Positions 17,012-25,494 of a stretch of DNA of 64,000 nucleotides are shown here, in pieces. Within the stretch, counting starts at the first letter, position 1. Each line of letters starts with the position of its first letter. The stretch comes from Pseudomonas fluorescens (lineage in GTDB: Bacteria; Pseudomonadota; Gammaproteobacteria; Pseudomonadales; Pseudomonadaceae), in the NCBI RefSeq assembly GCF_040448305.1, contig NZ_CP148752.1, positions 4,999,501 to 5,063,500 of the forward strand, read 5' to 3'. The notes beneath the pieces are model-generated. The model was not told where the DNA came from, did no database searches, and worked only from the letters and a program-made list of their open reading frames with translations. The position numbers were made by a program, and so were the translations under genes.

Positions 17012-17058
17012 GGCTTCGACTCCGTTCGAGAAAATGGAAGCGTAACAACGACGCGACA

Positions 17059-17547
17059 CTAGGCCGCGAATGAGCATTTTGCGACGAATGTCATCGCCTT
17101 TGCATCAGCTCCGCCACCCGGGTTTGCTACATGGAACGTGAAAAAACCGAGTTTAAGGGTGGAGTAGAGCGAGAAAACCGCAATAGCGTCCTCAGTAGTT
17201 TCGGTTGCTGAAATCATGGTGCTAGAGAGCGCAATGATGTGAGCTGATCGAGCTGATCGCTGGCTAAGGGCAGGACCGGTTTCAGGTTTGGTGTTGCCAA
17301 ACATATACGTAAGAGTATTTAAATCAGTGTCGTCGACAATGAAGGTTGGGTTTACTCCAGTAAACGAATCTTCGGAGAAATTGAACGGGTTCCCGCTTTT
17401 CTGTGCGGGTAGGCCACCTACGTCAATCCGAACACCTACTGGCGGGTCGCAGACGACAGTCAAAAAAGGCTTGGACTCGGCGTATGAGACTATCGCCAAG
17501 GAGAGACACAAGCCCAAGAATGCAGTGCAAAACTTCGTCAGTGTCAT
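17059..17547 (-). CDS. Hypothetical secreted protein, 162 aa
   Basis: The start chosen is the ATG at 17547, with AGGG eight bases upstream; a GTG at 17556 is in frame. The N-terminus (MTLTKFCTAFLGLCLSLAIV, cut after SYAES) is a clear Sec signal peptide. The remainder is a beta-rich domain with two Cys (VVCDPP and the C-terminal KCSFA) that could form a disulfide. Odd cargo for a phage-like element: an exported protein, perhaps altering the envelope. Family not recognised. Confidence 0.6.
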   Translation of the reverse strand: MTLTKFCTAFLGLCLSLAIVSYAESKPFLTVVCDPPVGVRIDVGGLPAQKSGNPFNFSEDSFTGVNPTFIVDDTDLNTLTYMFGNTKPETGPALSQRSARSAHIIALSSTMISATETTEDAIAVFSLYSTLKLGFFTFHVANPGGGADAKAMTFVAKCSFAA

Positions 17548-17612
17548 CAAAAACACCCTGTTGTGCTGGATTGGGATCCAGCATAGTCAGGATGTCGCTC
17601 GGGGGCTGGAAG

Positions 17613-17987
17613 TCAGTAGTCCTGGTAGTCGTCGGGTCGAGCACAAGCCTCGCTGGCAGCCTCTTCGGCGTATTCAATCTCTCGGCGAACTTCAGCGGGT
17701 ATCCGGTCACGCGCCGTCGATTCCAACAGGGCCAGCTTGTCTATCTTCGCCAGATCCTCGCTCATGGCTACCGCGTACGTGGCCTCTTCGTACCGCTTCA
17801 GGGATACGCCCAGCGCTTGCGCCACCGCAAGCCTGTCCAGATTCCCCGCATGTTCCTGCGCCACGTCGCATAGGGCGTCTTGTTTTCGGCTGGCCTCGGT
17901 GGCCATCCCGTACACACCGCCCACCACGACCACGGCAAGCGCAAGCTGCATCCCACGCCCTACCCATTCAACCCAGTTGATGTTCAT
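17613..17987 (-). CDS. Small single-pass membrane protein, 124 aa
   Basis: One transmembrane helix at residues about 10-30 (GMQLALAVVVVGGVYGMA), then a soluble helical domain with acidic patches (EYAEEAASEACARPDD). It overlaps the end of the SF3 helicase gene by four bases (ATGA), so it is translated after it. The family is unknown; a spanin- or anchor-like role cannot be assigned. Confidence 0.65.
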   Translation of the reverse strand: MNINWVEWVGRGMQLALAVVVVGGVYGMATEASRKQDALCDVAQEHAGNLDRLAVAQALGVSLKRYEEATYAVAMSEDLAKIDKLALLESTARDRIPAEVRREIEYAEEAASEACARPDDYQDY

Positions 17988-20029
17988 TTCAAGTCCTCCC
18001 CTTGCGCTGGTTGGACGATCGACAAATGCGGGTGATCAGGAGCAACGCCGCCGCTAAGGTAAGCGGCCCACGCCTTGACCGGCTGGGCGCTCCAGAAGTC
18101 AATCCGCCGCCAACACCAACCGTTATCACTGGATGCGGTGCCCGAACCGACCTTCTGCGCGCCGATCTGCTGGAGTGCAGTAGGCAGGGTCCGGTTATTG
18201 ATGTGCAGTGACTTGGTGTTGTTCGGGTATTCGCTGCACAGCTGTTCAATCAGCGCGGTACAGCGCCCACCGTCACGATCGAACGGTGGTTTTCCAGCGG
18301 CCATCAACTCTTCGAGGAAGTTTGCGAGCCCACCGCGTGATTGTTTCTGCATGAGCAACGTCGACGCGGTCTGTGGCACCGGGGCGAAGGCGTCCCAGTC
18401 CTTCGGGAACGTCCACTTGAGCAGTACGCCCGCCAGCGCTGCCGGCCCAGGCCCGTCGATCCATTCCACCAACGCCTTGTAGTAGGCGTCTGGCTGTCGG
18501 TCGGCGATGCAACGCAGCACCAGAATGCGGCCGTCCTTCTCCATCAGTGGCAAGGCGTCTTCATGGTTAGTGGTGATAATGTAGTGGGCGATGTTCCTGA
18601 TTTCCTTGGCCGCCCGTCCTTTGCCTTCAAACGAAACAAGGTCTTCACTGATCATGTTCTTGAAACGTTCGTAGCCGTCCACCTTGTCGGATCGCGCCAT
18701 TTCGTTGATGAACACGATGCGCTTGTGCTCTACCACGTCATCGAACTGTTTGTTGATCGCCGCCCCGGTGCAGGTACCCACCATGGCTGGCCCGAAAACT
18801 TGGCGCAGTAACCGGTGCAGGATGGACTTACCCACCCGGCCCATCTTGGAATACATCAGGATCGCTGTCGGGATCTTGTCGTCAGGGTGCAAATACATCC
18901 ACGCCAGCCAGTTCAGGAAGTACGCCACGCCAATCGTGTCGTTGTCGCTGATATACAGCAGGTGCCGCAAGAGAATGCCGATATCATCGGTGGTCGCGGC
19001 TACGTTTGGCTCAGCCATGGTTTCCTTGAGCCGGTGCCAGCGGTTGAACACCTCGGGGTTGTCATCATTCAGCGGCAGGCTCGTTGGCTCCATGACGATA
19101 CGGCGCACCACGCGGCGCAAGGGATGGTCCCATACCCACCAGATGTCACCAGCGGCGGTACGGGTTTTGGTTTCGTTGCCGTCCTTGTCCGTGGCGATCA
19201 AGATGAGGTCGCCGTAATGCTTGGCACAGTAGTGCTTCAGTCCTTCCTTGTTCAGCTCATCACCGCTCTCAACATGGTATGCCACCACACTGCCGGGCTT
19301 CGTGAGCAGAACAAAATCCTCCCTGATATAGTGCAGAATCTCTTGCGACTCTTTGTCGATTTTCATGCCTGAACCGGTGTGCTCGACTTTCTTGGCCGCG
19401 TTCTCCCTAACTTTCCGGTCTGTCTCTGCTTGGACCTTCTGCATGTCGATGTCCGGTCCGCGCTGTGGCGCCCGAGTGGCGGTAACTACATCGTCGGTGC
19501 GCGTTTGCGATGCTTGCTGTGCGCTGCCGTCGCTGGTGCCGAACTGCACAGTGGTGCCGCTGTTGAGCATGTCTTCGAGGTTGTCGTAGGCCTTCGGGGT
19601 CGCGTCGGCTGGCGGTGATTTGGCTGCCTGTTCGGCTGCCTCGACCTCGGCAACCATGCCGTCAAGCAGAGCCACCCGTCTTGTATTGCCTGCAGCCTGT
19701 GCCGACGCCCTGGCGTTGAGGATTGACTGCCATAGTGCTCGCTTCGCCCCTTCAGGGTCGGCGGACTGCGCAGCGGCCTGCCAGGCGTCGAGAAGGCTAC
19801 GTGCCGGCACAGTGGGCGTGTCGATGACGACAACGTCGGCCACGTCGGGATCAATTGCGGGATGCATGGGGTCATTGGCCGGCGTCGATAGAGTGACTGT
19901 CGCGGTCTGCGAACCGATCGCCTGTATTGGCTGTGGCGAAGGTTTGGTGCCGATGCCGTTGTTGCGCATGGACACGTCGAGGGCCGACAGCGAGTGCATC
20001 GCAGCCGATGCGGTGGTAGAATATGACAT
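17984..20029 (-). CDS. P4-type SF3 helicase (DUF5906), replication protein
   Basis: 681 residues. Residues 1-215 are low-complexity and Ala/Thr/Pro-rich; 290-560 hold the SF3/DUF5906 helicase with Walker A SKMGRVGKS (about 394-402), Walker B RIVFINEMA (437-445) and motif C YIITTNHED (about 485). In P4 alpha and relatives, a zinc-finger primase precedes this domain. Here no Cys-rich finger or toprim signature is visible, so the priming activity is missing or diverged. It likely unwinds the element origin (7085-7408 or 8361-8494). Leftward, with AlpA-like upstream. The ATG at 20029 lacks a clear ribosome site; a start at residue 11 is possible. Confidence 0.85.
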   Translation of the reverse strand: MSYSTTASAAMHSLSALDVSMRNNGIGTKPSPQPIQAIGSQTATVTLSTPANDPMHPAIDPDVADVVVIDTPTVPARSLLDAWQAAAQSADPEGAKRALWQSILNARASAQAAGNTRRVALLDGMVAEVEAAEQAAKSPPADATPKAYDNLEDMLNSGTTVQFGTSDGSAQQASQTRTDDVVTATRAPQRGPDIDMQKVQAETDRKVRENAAKKVEHTGSGMKIDKESQEILHYIREDFVLLTKPGSVVAYHVESGDELNKEGLKHYCAKHYGDLILIATDKDGNETKTRTAAGDIWWVWDHPLRRVVRRIVMEPTSLPLNDDNPEVFNRWHRLKETMAEPNVAATTDDIGILLRHLLYISDNDTIGVAYFLNWLAWMYLHPDDKIPTAILMYSKMGRVGKSILHRLLRQVFGPAMVGTCTGAAINKQFDDVVEHKRIVFINEMARSDKVDGYERFKNMISEDLVSFEGKGRAAKEIRNIAHYIITTNHEDALPLMEKDGRILVLRCIADRQPDAYYKALVEWIDGPGPAALAGVLLKWTFPKDWDAFAPVPQTASTLLMQKQSRGGLANFLEELMAAGKPPFDRDGGRCTALIEQLCSEYPNNTKSLHINNRTLPTALQQIGAQKVGSGTASSDNGWCWRRIDFWSAQPVKAWAAYLSGGVAPDHPHLSIVQPAQGEDLK

Positions 20030-20151
20030 ACGTAATACCTGCTAATTGGCCCGGCGACGCTTGCAACGTTTGACTGGGCTTCTTTTTGCCCGGATGCCGG
20101 GTGGCTGGGGTACTCGTGTGTGGGCCATTTGGGGCACTCTAGCGGTGCTCT

Positions 20152-20439
20152 TCAAGCGGGTTGGCTGGCACTGTTGAGTGCGGCCAACGGTGTCGGCGCT
20201 TGCCGTGCTGCTGCACGCGCAAGAATGAAATCGTCCACCTCACTCTTCAGCCAGGCGACTTTGCCAGTGCTCCCGTTGCGGCGCGGTGGTCCGACCTCTA
20301 CGGGCGGCTTGAGCCAGCCAGCGGCGACGTATTTGTCCAGAGTTGTGCGGCTGCCGATACCCAGCGCGTACATCACATCTTCCGGGGGCATCAAGACATC
20401 GACGGTTGCGACGACTTCTCGGGTGCGGGCTCTGCTCAT
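20152..20439 (-). CDS. AlpA/excisionase-like DNA-binding protein
   Basis: A 95-residue protein. Residues about 13-60 contain a winged HTH of the MerR/AlpA type (MPPEDVMYALGIGSRTTLDKY...GWLKPPVEVGPPRRNGSTGKVAWLKSEVDDFI, split here by motif), with the typical basic wing and final W-x-x-S-E-V-D-F. Such proteins act as directionality factors and activators of P4-like elements. It lies nearest the right end, its promoter facing attR and the GGGGTA sites. It reads leftward towards the helicase gene. Confidence 0.8.
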   Translation of the reverse strand: MSRARTREVVATVDVLMPPEDVMYALGIGSRTTLDKYVAAGWLKPPVEVGPPRRNGSTGKVAWLKSEVDDFILARAAARQAPTPLAALNSASQPA

Positions 20440-20455
20440 TTCGATTACTCCTCTC

Positions 20456-20474
20456 GGGGTAACTTTCGGGGTAT
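20456..20474. repeat. Integrase arm-type sites, right end
   Basis: GGGGTAA at 20456-20462 and GGGGTAT at 20468-20474, with 12-base spacing close to the 11-base spacing at the left end (5533 and 5544). Confidence 0.45.
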
Positions 20475-20536
20475 GTCATCGAGCGGCCAGCTTTAGGAGC
20501 CTTGATCTAGAGCGCCTGTTTGCACCAGTGCCGCAG

Positions 20537-20551
20537 TTGATTATGAACTCC
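20537..20551 (+). repeat. Putative attR core, overlapping a start codon
   Basis: TTGATTATGAACTCC; 14 of 15 bases match 5405-5419. The ATG at 20543 inside it begins the BvgA-like response regulator. Confidence 0.6.
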
Positions 20552-21169
20552 GTTTTTATTGTCGACGATCACCCGGTTATCCGCCTTGCCGTTCGAATGT
20601 TACTGGAACATGAAGGTTACAAAGTCGTCGGCGAAACTGACAATGGGGTCGACGCCATGCAAATGGTTCGCGAATGCATGCCGGACCTGGTCATTCTCGA
20701 CATCAGCATTCCAAAACTGGATGGCCTGGAAGTGCTATCCCGATTCAACGCAATGAGTACCCCCCTTAAAACGCTGGTACTGACAGCACAATGCCCGACA
20801 CTTTTCGGTATTCGTTGCATGCAATCCGGTGCATCGGGCTATGTCTGCAAACAAGAGGACATCAGCGAACTGGTCAGCGCCATAAAAGCGGTATTTGCAG
20901 GTTACAACTATTTCCCTAGCGAGGCCTTGAACCCCGTCCGCGGAGATGAAACACGCTGTATCGAACTGGAACTGTTCAAATCGGTAAACGACCGGGAACT
21001 GATGGTCTTGCAACTTTTTGCCCAAGGTCGCACAAACAAGGAAATCGCCAAGGGCATGTTTCTGAGCAACAAGACCGTGAGCACCTACAAAAAGCGCCTC
21101 ATGCAGAAACTCAAAGCCAAATCCCTGGTTGAACTGATCGAGATGGCAAAACGTAACGCGCTAGTGTGA
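20543..21169 (+). CDS. LuxR-family response regulator (BvgA/EvgA-like)
   Basis: 208 residues: receiver 1-120 with Asp8/Asp9 and phospho-acceptor Asp53 (VILDISIPKLDG), and a C-terminal LuxR-type helix-turn-helix (LFAQGRTNKEIAKGMFLSNKTVSTYKKRLM, given in parts: GRTNKEIAKGM and SNKTVSTYKKRL). The start MNSVFIVDD sits within the putative attR core. The frame is open to 20120, but the upstream part belongs to the mobile element. There is no good ribosome site right before it in the present arrangement (AGGAG is about 50 bases away). Overlaps the sensor gene by coupling. Likely activates target genes on signals from the sensor. Confidence 0.92.
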   Translation: MNSVFIVDDHPVIRLAVRMLLEHEGYKVVGETDNGVDAMQMVRECMPDLVILDISIPKLDGLEVLSRFNAMSTPLKTLVLTAQCPTLFGIRCMQSGASGYVCKQEDISELVSAIKAVFAGYNYFPSEALNPVRGDETRCIELELFKSVNDRELMVLQLFAQGRTNKEIAKGMFLSNKTVSTYKKRLMQKLKAKSLVELIEMAKRNALV

Positions 21170-21177
21170 GAACCTCG

Positions 21178-24100
21178 ATGCCCAGCCGTTTGAAGGTCTA
21201 TCTGATTCAAGTGACCGCAGGTCTATGCGTGAGCACTTCGTTGTTCGGGGCACCGGGCAATGAACACTACACGCTGCTCAGCCGCTCGAAGGCCGGGTCA
21301 CTGGAGGTTCGGCTGGATGAATCCCAGCGACAATGGCTAAAACATAAAAACCAACTAAGGCTCGGTACGTCGGCCCCGGACTATCCCCCTTTCGACCTGA
21401 CCACCAGTGGTCAGGACTATGAAGGGTTTACCGCCGACTACGCGGGTCTTCTGGGAAAAGTAACCGGTTTGCCCGTCACGGTTCAGCGTTTCGATTCCCG
21501 AGGGGCCGCGATCGCTGCGTTGAAGAACGGCGAAGTCGATCTGCTTGGCACCGCCAATGGATTCGAAGCTGGCAATGCCGACATTGCACTGTCCATACCC
21601 TATGCCGTCGACCAACCCGTATTGGTGACCCGCGAAGGGGAAACCCGATCCCTCACCAATGGCCTGGCTGGATTGCGCCTGAGCATGGTGTATCACTACT
21701 TGCCGCTGGCGGAAGTCAGGGCGTTGTACCCGAAGGCGATCATCACGTCCTATCCGTCCTACCAGAATGCGATCAATGCCGTGGCTTTCGATCAGGCGGA
21801 CGTGTTTCTCGGTGACACCATTTCAACTCACTACATGATCAACAAGGGGTACTTGAACAACATCCGCATGGCCAACTTCGGCAAACATGAGGCCTATGGC
21901 TTCAGCTTCGCCGTTAACAGGAACAACTCCGAGCTGCTCGGCATCATCAACGCGATGATCACGGCCATCCCCTCCAGTGAACGAGAAAACATCGCCAAAC
22001 GCTGGAGTGCCGGTAGCGACATTCTGCTGACCGATCAAAAGCTGCAACTCACTGACCGGGAAGAACGCTGGCTGACACACCACCCGATTGTGCGCGTCGT
22101 CGTCAACGAAGCCTTTGCGCCACTGACGTTTTTCGATAGCAATGGCAACTTTCGCGGGGTCACCGCGGATTTGCTTGAGCTGATCAGACTGCGCACCGGC
22201 TTGCGCTTTGACATCCGGCGCAGTCGAAGCGACGACGAAATGATCAAACAGATCAAGGACAACAAGGCCGATGTGATCGCCGCGTTGCTTCCCAGCGCCC
22301 AACGTCAAACCCAGCTGAACTTTACCCGCCCCTTTCTGGAAAATTCCTACGTCCTGCTGACCCGCAAAGCCGCCGACAGCCCGACCAACCTCGCGCAGTT
22401 ACAGGACAAGCGTCTGGCCATTGCCCGCGGCAATCCACTCATGGATTACCTGCGCAAAGAGTTTCCCCGAATCAAGTTGATCGAAACCCCGGACACATTC
22501 AGCGCCGTAGAGTCACTCGCCGAAGGCCAGGCCGAGGGCGCGGTGAACTCACTGGTCATTGCCAATTACTTCATTTCCTCGCGGCTGTTCGAGCACACAT
22601 TGCAAATCAGCACCACCATCGGCACCGAGCAGGCGGCGTTTTCCCTTGCCACCGCTCGGGGCGCCAAAGAGCTGAACGCAATTCTCGACAAGGCTTTATT
22701 GAGCATCTCGCCGGAAGAGCTGGGCATCATCAACAGTCGCTGGCGCGGCTATTCGGCGTCCTCGCAAAGTACCTGGCGCAACTATCAAAGGCTGTTCTAC
22801 CAAATTGTGATCGGTGCCGGTGTGCTATTGCTGATTTCCATTGCGTGGAACGACTACATGCGACGCCAGATCAAGCAGCGCAAGGCCGCCGAGCGTGCGC
22901 TGAACGATCAGTTCGAGTTCATGCGATCGCTGGTCAATGGCACGCCCCATCCGATCTACGTACGTGATCGCCAGGGGCTGCTGCAAAGTTGCAACGACAG
23001 TTACCTGCAAGCGTTCTGCGCCAGGCGTGAAGATGTCATTGGCAAAAGCGTCATGCAGGGATCGATGAGCAATGTGTTCGAAGCCCGGGAGTACCAGGCT
23101 GACTACCAGCGTGTGGTGGCCGAGGGCAGACCGTTGATCGTCGATCGCGAGCTGCACATTGGTGGCCGGCGGCTGACGATCTATCACTGGATTCTTCCCT
23201 ATCGGGATTCCAGCGCAAAAGTGCAAGGCATTATCGGTGGCTGGATCGATATCAGCGAACGGCGGCAACTGCTCGATGATCTGCGTTGCGCGAAAGAGCA
23301 CGCCGATAATGCCAACCGGGCCAAAAGCACGTTTCTGGCCACGATGAGCCATGAGATCCGCACACCGATGAATGCAATCATTGGCATGCTTGAACTGGCA
23401 CTCAAGCGTCTTGATCATCAGCACCCGGAGCGTCCGGCCATCGATGTCGCGTACAACTCGGCGAAAGGGTTGCTGGAACTGATTGGCGACATTCTCGACA
23501 TTGCCAGAATCGAATCAGGACGCTTGAGCCTGAGCCCGGAGCGCGTTAATCCGGGTGAACTTGTGGCCTCGGTCGTGCGGATTTTCGAAGGCCTGGCCCG
23601 ACAGAAAGAACTCGAGATGGTGCTGGAGTTTTCATCGGCCAACCCGACTTTCGATGTGCTGCTGGACCCATTGCGCTTCAAGCAAGTGCTGTCCAATCTG
23701 ATCAGCAATGCCATCAAGTTTACCGAGCAAGGCCAGGTCCGGGTCATTGTCGACCTGCACCCGGCAACGCAGCCTGAGCGTGTGCAAATGCGGCTGCAGG
23801 TTCACGACAGTGGCATAGGGATCAGTGAACAGGATCAACAGCGCCTGTTCGAACCCTTCGCTCAGGCCGACAACGCCATCCAATCGGCCAGGGGGGGCGC
23901 AGGGCTGGGGCTGGTGATCAGCCGCAACCTCTGCGAGATGATGGGCGGCAGTCTGCAATTGCGCAGCGAGCCGGGCGTCGGCACTCAGGTGGAGGTGTTG
24001 CTGCAGCTGGAAACGTTGCCGCTGCAACAGTCAGCCCAGGTGGCCGAGACGCAAATCGTCGTCGCCACAACCCCATTGAATGTTCTGGTAGTCGACGATC

Positions 24101-24819
24101 ACTCGGCCAATCGTTTGCTCACGTGCCAGCAACTGGAGTTTCTTGGACATCGATTTACCGTCGCGGCCGATGGGCAGGAGGGGTTGGCGGCATGGAAAGA
24201 CCAACCGTTTGATCTGGTGATCGCCGATTGCAACATGCCGGTCATGAACGGTTACGAGCTGGCCCGTGCCATTCGCCAGCATGAACGACAAACCCATCGT
24301 CCTCCCTGCACCGTTTTCGGCTTTACCGCCAACGCCCAACCGGAAGAAATACAACGCTGCAAACAGGCCGGAATGGACGACTGCCTATTCAAACCCCTCA
24401 GCCTTGGTGCCTTGAGTCAATGGGTGGAAGGCATTGAACCCGCCCATGCAACCCCGGCGTTCAGCCTGCACGGATTGAAACTGATGACCGGAGGCAACCC
24501 GATGTTGAACCGGCGATTGCTCAACGAGTTGGTGAGTAGCAACCGCCAGGATCTGCAAACACTGCTGCCACTATCCAGCTCCGGGGATACGCAGGCGTTG
24601 CAGGACATTGCCCACAAGATCAAGGGCGCAGCCCGGATAGTGCAGGCCTCCCGCTTGATCGACTGCTGCGAGGCGCTCGAAGCAGCCTGCCATGAGGATT
24701 CCGATCGCGAAAAAGTGGCTGGATGCTGCAAATCCATGGAGCGCGCCATACTTGAGCTGGAGGACGCGTTACTACGTCAGATCGAGCATTACGACGAAGG
24801 CAAAGTGAAAGAGCCTTAA
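21178..24819 (+). CDS. BvgS-like hybrid sensor histidine kinase with HPt
   Basis: 1213 residues. After an N-terminal signal-like helix (VYLIQVTAGLCVSTSLFG) come two tandem periplasmic solute-binding (Venus flytrap, SBP_bac_3) domains at about 45-270 and 275-510, one membrane helix near 540-560 (IVIGAGVLLLISIAW), a PAS domain (about 585-705), HisKA with His725 (MSHEIRTPMNA), HATPase (835-955; GAGLGLVISRNL), a receiver with Asp1017 and an HPt with His1146 (AHKIKGAARI). This is the complete BvgS/EvgS phosphorelay. ATG 21178 was chosen; a GTG at 21166 that overlaps the regulator stop is also possible. The signal is unknown. Confidence 0.93.
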   Translation: MPSRLKVYLIQVTAGLCVSTSLFGAPGNEHYTLLSRSKAGSLEVRLDESQRQWLKHKNQLRLGTSAPDYPPFDLTTSGQDYEGFTADYAGLLGKVTGLPVTVQRFDSRGAAIAALKNGEVDLLGTANGFEAGNADIALSIPYAVDQPVLVTREGETRSLTNGLAGLRLSMVYHYLPLAEVRALYPKAIITSYPSYQNAINAVAFDQADVFLGDTISTHYMINKGYLNNIRMANFGKHEAYGFSFAVNRNNSELLGIINAMITAIPSSERENIAKRWSAGSDILLTDQKLQLTDREERWLTHHPIVRVVVNEAFAPLTFFDSNGNFRGVTADLLELIRLRTGLRFDIRRSRSDDEMIKQIKDNKADVIAALLPSAQRQTQLNFTRPFLENSYVLLTRKAADSPTNLAQLQDKRLAIARGNPLMDYLRKEFPRIKLIETPDTFSAVESLAEGQAEGAVNSLVIANYFISSRLFEHTLQISTTIGTEQAAFSLATARGAKELNAILDKALLSISPEELGIINSRWRGYSASSQSTWRNYQRLFYQIVIGAGVLLLISIAWNDYMRRQIKQRKAAERALNDQFEFMRSLVNGTPHPIYVRDRQGLLQSCNDSYLQAFCARREDVIGKSVMQGSMSNVFEAREYQADYQRVVAEGRPLIVDRELHIGGRRLTIYHWILPYRDSSAKVQGIIGGWIDISERRQLLDDLRCAKEHADNANRAKSTFLATMSHEIRTPMNAIIGMLELALKRLDHQHPERPAIDVAYNSAKGLLELIGDILDIARIESGRLSLSPERVNPGELVASVVRIFEGLARQKELEMVLEFSSANPTFDVLLDPLRFKQVLSNLISNAIKFTEQGQVRVIVDLHPATQPERVQMRLQVHDSGIGISEQDQQRLFEPFAQADNAIQSARGGAGLGLVISRNLCEMMGGSLQLRSEPGVGTQVEVLLQLETLPLQQSAQVAETQIVVATTPLNVLVVDDHSANRLLTCQQLEFLGHRFTVAADGQEGLAAWKDQPFDLVIADCNMPVMNGYELARAIRQHERQTHRPPCTVFGFTANAQPEEIQRCKQAGMDDCLFKPLSLGALSQWVEGIEPAHATPAFSLHGLKLMTGGNPMLNRRLLNELVSSNRQDLQTLLPLSSSGDTQALQDIAHKIKGAARIVQASRLIDCCEALEAACHEDSDREKVAGCCKSMERAILELEDALLRQIEHYDEGKVKEP

Positions 24820-24960
24820 CTTTGCCTGCCCCCTCAGCAGTGTGTTGACCGTCATGGAGAAACCCGCAAGCGCGATGTCTGGATCAGCTACTGGCAGGCC
24901 ATTGCCCTGGGCGGTGACGTGTCTAGTCCTGAAATAGGTTTACACCTGTTTCACCCTAAC

Positions 24961-24981
24961 GCCCGATGCACCACATCGGGC
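24961..24981. terminator. Hairpin after the sensor gene
   Basis: GCCCGATG and CATCGGGC pair around CACCA. It is followed by TTGCTGG, so it is a modest terminator. It lies in a 190-base spacer that also contains TGTCTAGTCCTGAAATAGG (24920), which reminded me of an insertion-sequence end, but nothing else supports an IS here. Confidence 0.45.
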
Positions 24982-25011
24982 TTGCTGGCCAACGCCGGCC
25001 TGGCGTCTTGA

Positions 25012-25494
25012 TCAGCAGTCGGTCAGGCGCAGGAAAATCGCCGCCAGCTGTTCGATTCCGGCCTGGTCCTGTGCAGTGAAACGGGCGAGCTTCGGACTGT
25101 CGAGGTCGAGCACTCCGATCAATCGGCCGTCCTTGACCAGCGGCACCACCAGTTCGCTGTTCGAGGCGCTGTCACAGGCAATGTGACCAGGGAACGCGTG
25201 CACATCTTCGACTAGCTGGGTCTGCAAGGTGGCTGCCGCCGTCCCGCATACGCCGCGGCCGAACGGAATTCGCACGCAAGCGATCTGCCCCTGAAACGGG
25301 CCCAGCACCAGTTCTTCATTACGGTTGAGGTAGAAACCGGCCCAATTCAAGTCATCGAGTTGATTGAACAGAAACGCCGAGAACTGTGCGGCATTGGCGA
25401 TGAAATCCCGCTCGTCCGCCAGCAATGATTCCAGCTGTGCGTGCAGCATGCCGTAGCCTTCGAGGCCCTGGCCGCTCTTTTGTAAATCGATCAT
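25012..25494 (-). CDS. msrC: Free methionine-(R)-sulfoxide reductase (GAF domain)
   Basis: A 160-residue single GAF-domain enzyme that reduces free Met-R-sulfoxide in the cytosol using thioredoxin. The three-Cys pattern is seen at IACVRIPFGRGVCG (two Cys) and HIACDSASNSE, matching the resolving and catalytic cysteines of YebR/fRMsr. The start is MIDLQKSG (25494), overlapping the upstream ATPase stop by four bases, so it is coupled to that gene; the longer frame to 25713 lies wholly within it. Confidence 0.9.
   Translation of the reverse strand: MIDLQKSGQGLEGYGMLHAQLESLLADERDFIANAAQFSAFLFNQLDDLNWAGFYLNRNEELVLGPFQGQIACVRIPFGRGVCGTAAATLQTQLVEDVHAFPGHIACDSASNSELVVPLVKDGRLIGVLDLDSPKLARFTAQDQAGIEQLAAIFLRLTDC

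Larger units (their letters stand above)
5405..20551. mobile_element. Integrated satellite-like / podoviral element (about 15 kb)
   Basis: Bounded by near-identical 15-base repeats at 5405 and 20537 (14 of 15 identical). The left end holds the integrase, facing inward; the right end holds the AlpA-like regulator and the SF3 helicase, also facing inward. In the excised circle the int and alpA promoters would therefore diverge around attP. The centre carries podovirus-like ejection and scaffold genes and a TIR-like gene. No terminase, portal, major capsid, tail, lysis or phage repressor gene was recognised. Either a phage satellite that borrows a helper virion or a prophage that lost most of its genes. 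Boundaries are inferred from the repeats. Confidence 0.75.

Noticed and set aside
5533..20474. GGGGTAC/T repeats at both ends as attachment core
   Set aside because: The copies are short, in varied orientation and spacing; they fit integrase arm sites better. The 15-base pair at 5405 and 20537 is longer and joins the locus sensibly.
20120..20542. Long N-terminal extension of the response regulator frame
   Set aside because: The extra 141 codons lie over the AlpA-like gene on the other strand and do not resemble a receiver; the gene starts at MNSVFIVDD (20543).
24918..24948. Insertion-sequence end (TGTCTAGTCCTGAAATAGG)
   Set aside because: It reminded me of an IS3-type terminus but no transposase part or matching second end was found nearby.
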